Position numbers and translations under genes: made by a program
The notes under the pieces: generated by a model
Database searches by the model: none
What the model was told of the DNA's origin: nothing
Seen by the model: only the letters and a program-made list of their open reading frames with translations
Part shown: one piece after another, positions 6,025 through 9,600 of the stretch
How positions within the stretch are numbered: position 1 is the first letter of the stretch
Layout: every line of letters starts with the position of its first letter
NCBI GenBank assembly: GCA_016870425.1
Contig: VGBQ01000094.1
Coordinates: forward strand, 1-9,600
Origin: Actinomycetota bacterium
Lineage (GTDB): Bacteria; Actinomycetota; Actinomycetes; S36-B12
Direction of reading: 5' to 3'
Length of the DNA stretch: 9,600 nucleotides

Positions 6025-7147
6025 CGCCCATCTCCTCGGCCAGCTTCATTGCCTCCTCGATGAGCGTCTCGACGATCTGGTGCTCGGGGACCGTCTTGAT
6101 CACCTCACCGCGCACGAAGATCTGTCCCTTGCCATTGCCGGAGGCAACGCCGAGGTCAGCCTCGCGCGCCTCGCCCGGGCCGTTGACCACGCATCCCATG
6201 ACGGCGACGCGCAGGGGCACTTCAAGACCCTCGAGTCCAGCCGTCACTTGCTCGGCGAGGGTGTAGACGTCGACCTGAGCGCGCCCACACGACGGGCAGG
6301 AGACGATCTCGAGACCGCGCTGGCGCAGGTTGAGCGACTCGAGGATCCCGATGCCGACCTTGACCTCCTCGACGGGAGGCGCCGACAGCGAGACGCGGAT
6401 CGTGTCGCCGATGCCCTGCGACAGGAGCGCACCGAAGGCGACCGCCGACTTGATCGTGCCCTGGAAGGCCGGGCCGGCCTCGGTGACGCCGAGGTGCAGC
6501 GGATAGTCGCACTGCGCGGAGAGCAAGCGGTAGGCCTGCACCATGACGACGGGATCGTGGTGCTTCACGGAGATGGCGATGTCGCCGAAGCCGTGCTCCT
6601 CGAACAGCGATGCCTCCCACAGCGCCGACTCGACGAGCGCCTCGGGCGTCGCCTTGCCGTACTTCTCCATGAGCCGCTTGTCGAGAGAGCCGGCGTTGAC
6701 GCCGATCCGGATCGGCGTGCCCACATCCTTGGCCGCGCGCGCGATCTCCTTGACCTTGTCATCGAACTGCTTGATGTTGCCGGGATTGACGCGCACGCCC
6801 GCGCACCCGGCCTCGAGGGCCGCGAAGACGTACTTCGGCTGGAAGTGGATGTCGGCGACGACGGGGATGCCCGACTTGCGCGCGATCTGGGGCAGGGCGT
6901 CGGCGTCGTCCTGGCTGGGCACCGCGACGCGCACGATCTGGCAGCCCGCGGCGGTGAGTTCGGCGATCTGCTGCAGAGTCGCATTGACGTCGGCGGTGAG
7001 GGTCGTCGTCATCGACTGCACGCTCACCGGCGCATCTCCCCCCACCTTGACGGGGTGCGTGGGGTGGCGCAGGAGAAGCTGATGGGTCGGGCGGCGCGGG
7101 GCCAGGGTGGGCGGTGGGGCTGCAGGCAGGCCCAGGTCGATGCTCAC
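5987..7147 (-). CDS. ispG: 4-hydroxy-3-methylbut-2-en-1-yl diphosphate synthase (IspG/GcpE)
   Basis: IspG is the [4Fe-4S] enzyme of the MEP pathway that reductively converts methylerythritol cyclodiphosphate to HMBPP in the cytoplasm. The 386-residue product is a short bacterial-type IspG with a TIM barrel (about 35-260) containing VSVQSMTTT, VADIHFQPKY, VRVNPGNIK and GVNAGSLDKR. The C-terminal iron-sulfur domain carries Cys284, Cys287 and Cys319, with Glu326 in VNGPGEAREADLG. The spacing matches the E. coli cluster ligands (270, 273, 305, 312). The N-terminus VSIDLGLPAAPPPTLAPRR is typical of actinobacteria, fixing GTG 7147 as start. A GGGGA 10 nt upstream is a weak Shine-Dalgarno, and a leaderless start is possible. 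It follows the protease gene by 53 nt and is overlapped by the acetyltransferase gene. Confidence 0.97.
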   Translation of the reverse strand: MSIDLGLPAAPPPTLAPRRPTHQLLLRHPTHPVKVGGDAPVSVQSMTTTLTADVNATLQQIAELTAAGCQIVRVAVPSQDDADALPQIARKSGIPVVADIHFQPKYVFAALEAGCAGVRVNPGNIKQFDDKVKEIARAAKDVGTPIRIGVNAGSLDKRLMEKYGKATPEALVESALWEASLFEEHGFGDIAISVKHHDPVVMVQAYRLLSAQCDYPLHLGVTEAGPAFQGTIKSAVAFGALLSQGIGDTIRVSLSAPPVEEVKVGIGILESLNLRQRGLEIVSCPSCGRAQVDVYTLAEQVTAGLEGLEVPLRVAVMGCVVNGPGEAREADLGVASGNGKGQIFVRGEVIKTVPEHQIVETLIEEAMKLAEEMGDDGSGDPVVTVG

Positions 7148-7153
7148 CCAGTC

Positions 7154-7159
7154 AGTATC
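7154..7159 (-). promoter_or_regulatory. Possible -10 element for a leaderless ispG transcript
   Basis: The minus strand reads GATACT at plus 7154-7159, ending exactly 6 nt before the ispG GTG. It shares four of six bases with TATAAT. If used, transcription would begin at or next to the start codon, a leaderless arrangement common in actinobacteria. The 53-nt gap holds no other promoter-like sequence and no clear -35. This is a weak match. Confidence 0.22.
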
Positions 7160-7200
7160 CCCGACGCCAGCCGCTTCGACATCCCGGGGAACGACCGGCG

Positions 7201-8523
7201 TCAGCCCAGGGTGAGTGGCTTCACCAGGTCGGCGAAGATCACGATCGCACCCACGGCCACGAGAGCGATCGCGACAACGTAGGCGACAGGCAGCAGCCGG
7301 GCCACGTCGACGGGGCCGGGGTCCGGCTTGCGGCGCACGCGCGCCCACTGACGACGACCACCCTCGTAGAGCGCCCCGGCCACATGGCCCCCGTCCAGGG
7401 GAAGGATCGGCAGGAGGTTGAACAGGAAGAGGAAGAGGTTGAGCGATGCCGCCAGCCCGAGGAACATCGCCAACTTCGCTTCGACCGGTTCCCCCGACGC
7501 CACGACTTCACCGCCGAGGCGGCTCACGCCGACGACACTCACCGGGCTGTCGATCTGGCGCTCCCCACCTCCCACGAGCGTCTCGGTGACGAGTTCATAG
7601 ACACGGACGGGCATCGACACCAGCGCCACCGCAGAGCGCGCGGTGAGGTCCCACATCTGCGCGGGCACCGCCGACCACGGCTGGGCGACGTACTCGATCT
7701 CGGGACGCACGCCGAGGAATCCGGTGGTCTCGGTCGCTCCCGTGGGCTCGCCCACCTCGTCATAGACCGGACGCGTGACATCGACCGTGCTCACGGGGAT
7801 GTCGACGGTGCTCCCATCGGCCCGCTGGACGGTGAGCACGCCGTCGGCGGCGCCCTCGGCACGGATCTGCTGGGTGAGCTCGTCCCACGACGCGGGGGCG
7901 TTGCCGTTGTACGCCGTGATGACATCTCCCGGCTGCAACCCGGCGATGGCGGCCGGCGACTCTCCGGCCGCGCAGGCGCCGGATGCGTCGGCCTCACCGG
8001 AAGGGACCGCGACGGTGGGCACGCAGGGCACGACAGCCGACACCGTGAGACTGGGCTGCGCGACGCCGATCCCCACCAGGACGGCGGCGAAAAGGAAGAA
8101 CGCGAGCACGAGGTTCATGAAGGGGCCGCCGAGCATGATGATCACGCGCTTGTGGACCGGCAACTTGTAGAAGACGCGGTTCTCGTCCCCCGGGGCGATC
8201 TCCTCGAGCGACTGGCGGCGCGCATCCTCGACAAGGAGAGCGAGCCTTCCCGTCGACATCGTCCGCGCGGTGCCCTCGGGCGCGTCCTTGGGTGGCGGCA
8301 GCATCCCGATCATGCGGATGTAGCCACCGACCGGGATGGCCTTGACGCCGTACGACGTCTCGCCCTTGCGCTTCGACCACAGCGTCGGGCCGAAGCCGAC
8401 CATGTATTCGGTGACCTTGACCCCGAACTTCTTGGCCGGGACGAGGTGGCCGATCTCATGAAGGGCGATCGATGCCAGGATGAGCAGGAAGAACAGGACA
8501 ATGCCCACGACCTCCCACATCAT
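7201..8523 (-). CDS. rip1: Site-2 intramembrane metalloprotease, Rip1/RseP type (M50)
   Basis: A zinc intramembrane protease. Relatives cut membrane-bound anti-sigma factors after a first cleavage (regulated intramembrane proteolysis). The 440-residue protein has the zinc motif HEIGH (22-26) in the first membrane segment, a conserved LGGPFMN helix (131-137), a single extracytoplasmic PDZ domain (about 155-255, with SPAAIAGLQPGDVITAYNG), the third zinc ligand region LPLDGGH (374-380, Asp377), and a last membrane segment at about 411-431. A Cys167/Cys184 pair sits in the extracytoplasmic part before the PDZ core. ATG 8523 overlaps the dxr stop (ATGATG); ATG 8520 is equally possible and is better spaced from GGAG. 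Its position between dxr and ispG matches M. tuberculosis rip1 (Rv2869c, from memory). The substrate anti-sigma factor is not in this window. Confidence 0.95.
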   Translation of the reverse strand: MMWEVVGIVLFFLLILASIALHEIGHLVPAKKFGVKVTEYMVGFGPTLWSKRKGETSYGVKAIPVGGYIRMIGMLPPPKDAPEGTARTMSTGRLALLVEDARRQSLEEIAPGDENRVFYKLPVHKRVIIMLGGPFMNLVLAFFLFAAVLVGIGVAQPSLTVSAVVPCVPTVAVPSGEADASGACAAGESPAAIAGLQPGDVITAYNGNAPASWDELTQQIRAEGAADGVLTVQRADGSTVDIPVSTVDVTRPVYDEVGEPTGATETTGFLGVRPEIEYVAQPWSAVPAQMWDLTARSAVALVSMPVRVYELVTETLVGGGERQIDSPVSVVGVSRLGGEVVASGEPVEAKLAMFLGLAASLNLFLFLFNLLPILPLDGGHVAGALYEGGRRQWARVRRKPDPGPVDVARLLPVAYVVAIALVAVGAIVIFADLVKPLTLG

Positions 8524-9600
8524 CGCTCTCCGATCAACTCAGCGGCCGCGGATCGCGCCCAGGCGTCTGCGACAAGGACGTCCTCCACCGTCAGGGGGTT
8601 CCCGCCGGTCCCTTGATTGTCGCCCCCGAGGTGGCGCTGAAGCACCTCGGCGATGACCTCGGCGATGCCCAGGAAGTCCAGGCGCCCATCGAGGAAGGCG
8701 GCCACGCACGCCTCGTCAGCGGCGTTGAAGACCGCCGGTGCCGTGCCTGCCGCCTCGCCGGCCCTCCGGGCCAGGCCCAGCGCAGGGTAGGCCGCGTGGT
8801 CCACGGGCAGGAACTCCCAGGTGGTCGCCATCGACCAGTCGCAGGCGGGCGCGGCTCCGGCAACGCGTTCGGGCCACCCGAGAGCCCAGGCGATCGGCAG
8901 CCGCATGTCAGGCGGACTCGCCTGCGCGAGCGTGGATCCGTCAGCGAACTCCACCATCGAGTGCACGATGGACTGCGGATGGACGACGACATCGATGCGA
9001 TCGAAGGGGATGTCGAAGAGCAGGTGCGCCTCGATGACCTCAAGTCCCTTGTTGACCAGGGTGGAGGAGTTGATCGTGACGAGCGGGCCCATGGACCATG
9101 TCGGATGATCGAGTGCCTGAGCGGGCGTGACGGTCGCCAGTCTCTCGCGCGACCAGCCGCGGAAGGGACCGCCACTGGCGGTGAGGATCAGCCGCGATAT
9201 CTCGGCGCGGGTGCCCCCCATGAGGCATTGCGCGAGCGCTGAATGCTCGGAGTCGACCGGTCGGATCTGCCCCGGCTGTGCGCGCTCGCGCACGAGCGGG
9301 CCGCCGACGATGAGCGACTCCTTGTTGGCCAGGGCCAGCGCCGTGCCGGCCTCGAGCGCGGCAAGCGTGGGCAGCAGCCCGGCCGCCCCCGCGAGCCCGT
9401 TGAGGACCACGTCGCACGGTCGCCCGGCAAGCTCCGCTGACTCCCGCTCCCCCACGGCCACGTCGATGACCCCGTGGCGGCGCGCCTGCTCCCCCAGGAG
9501 GTCAGGCTGACCCCCTCCGGCCGAGAGACCCACGACCCGGAACCGCTCGGGATTGCGCTCGATGATGTCGAGGGCCTGGCGCCCGATCGAGCCCGTGCTG
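8520..9600 (-). CDS. dxr: 1-deoxy-D-xylulose 5-phosphate reductoisomerase, lacking its 5' end in this window
   Basis: Dxr makes 2-C-methyl-D-erythritol 4-phosphate from DXP using NADPH and a divalent metal, the first committed MEP step. The window holds 359 codons to the stop; the first dozen or so residues lie beyond the right edge. Reading starts inside the NADPH loop (STGSIGRQALDII). Active-site motifs are present: LANKESLIVGG (Lys93 of the visible part), the metal-binding DSEHSA (Asp116, Glu118), ASGGPFRG, DHPTWSMG, and NSSTLVNKGLEVIEAH. A segment between about visible residues 41 and 63 is shorter than in the E. coli enzyme by about 24 residues, without a frame break. The stop overlaps the protease start, implying coupled translation with the protease. 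Identity is firm. Confidence 0.97.
   Translation of the reverse strand, partial: STGSIGRQALDIIERNPERFRVVGLSAGGGQPDLLGEQARRHGVIDVAVGERESAELAGRPCDVVLNGLAGAAGLLPTLAALEAGTALALANKESLIVGGPLVRERAQPGQIRPVDSEHSALAQCLMGGTRAEISRLILTASGGPFRGWSRERLATVTPAQALDHPTWSMGPLVTINSSTLVNKGLEVIEAHLLFDIPFDRIDVVVHPQSIVHSMVEFADGSTLAQASPPDMRLPIAWALGWPERVAGAAPACDWSMATTWEFLPVDHAAYPALGLARRAGEAAGTAPAVFNAADEACVAAFLDGRLDFLGIAEVIAEVLQRHLGGDNQGTGGNPLTVEDVLVADAWARSAAAELIGER

Noticed and set aside
5738..8616. Two further antisense open frames of 514 and 500 codons opposite ispG and the site-2 protease
   Set aside because: The same GC-bias artefact: both lie opposite firmly identified genes, and their products are Asp/Arg/Gly-rich without family motifs.

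Overview
The window is a high-GC (by eye roughly two thirds G+C) chromosomal segment from an actinomycete. The protein sequences (IspG, ProRS, NusA, RimP, Rip1-type protease, DUF4439 ferritin-like protein) and their order match Actinomycetota. A member of the Micrococcales or a nearby order is my guess, but the sequence does not settle it. Almost every base is coding. I see no tRNA, rRNA, CRISPR, IS element or prophage feature, and composition looks even throughout.

Layout, right to left, since most genes lie on the minus strand. (1) 9600-5116 holds dxr (5' end outside the window), a Rip1/RseP-type site-2 protease, ispG and a DUF4081-GNAT acetyltransferase. dxr and the protease overlap at ATGATG, and ispG and the acetyltransferase overlap by 38 nt. 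dxr and ispG are two steps of the MEP isoprenoid pathway. From memory, the same order occurs in Mycobacterium tuberculosis as Rv2870c-Rv2867c. (2) After a 95-nt gap with a candidate promoter, 5020-1774 holds proS, a HAD-like hydrolase and a TSUP (TauE/SafE) membrane transporter, chained by ATGA and GTGA overlaps. (3) On the plus strand, 842-1770 holds two GTGA-coupled ferritin-like genes: a Tat/lipoprotein with a possible metal site, then a DUF4439 protein. They converge on the TSUP gene with only 3 nt between stop codons. (4) 702-1 holds rimP and the start of nusA on the minus strand, overlapping at TGATG. They diverge from the ferritin-like pair across a short regulatory gap (703-841).

Most of the window is conserved housekeeping DNA: isoprenoid precursors, intramembrane proteolysis, prolyl-tRNA charging, 30S maturation and transcription elongation. 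The least understood part is the ferritin-like pair between rimP and the proS operon. The corresponding mycobacterial genes (Rv2843 and Rv2844, from memory) also have no firm function. Other points worth a look are a shortened nucleotide-binding domain in Dxr, loss of the second motif I aspartate in the HAD protein, and the very tight gene packing. I see no convincing evidence of a wholly new system.
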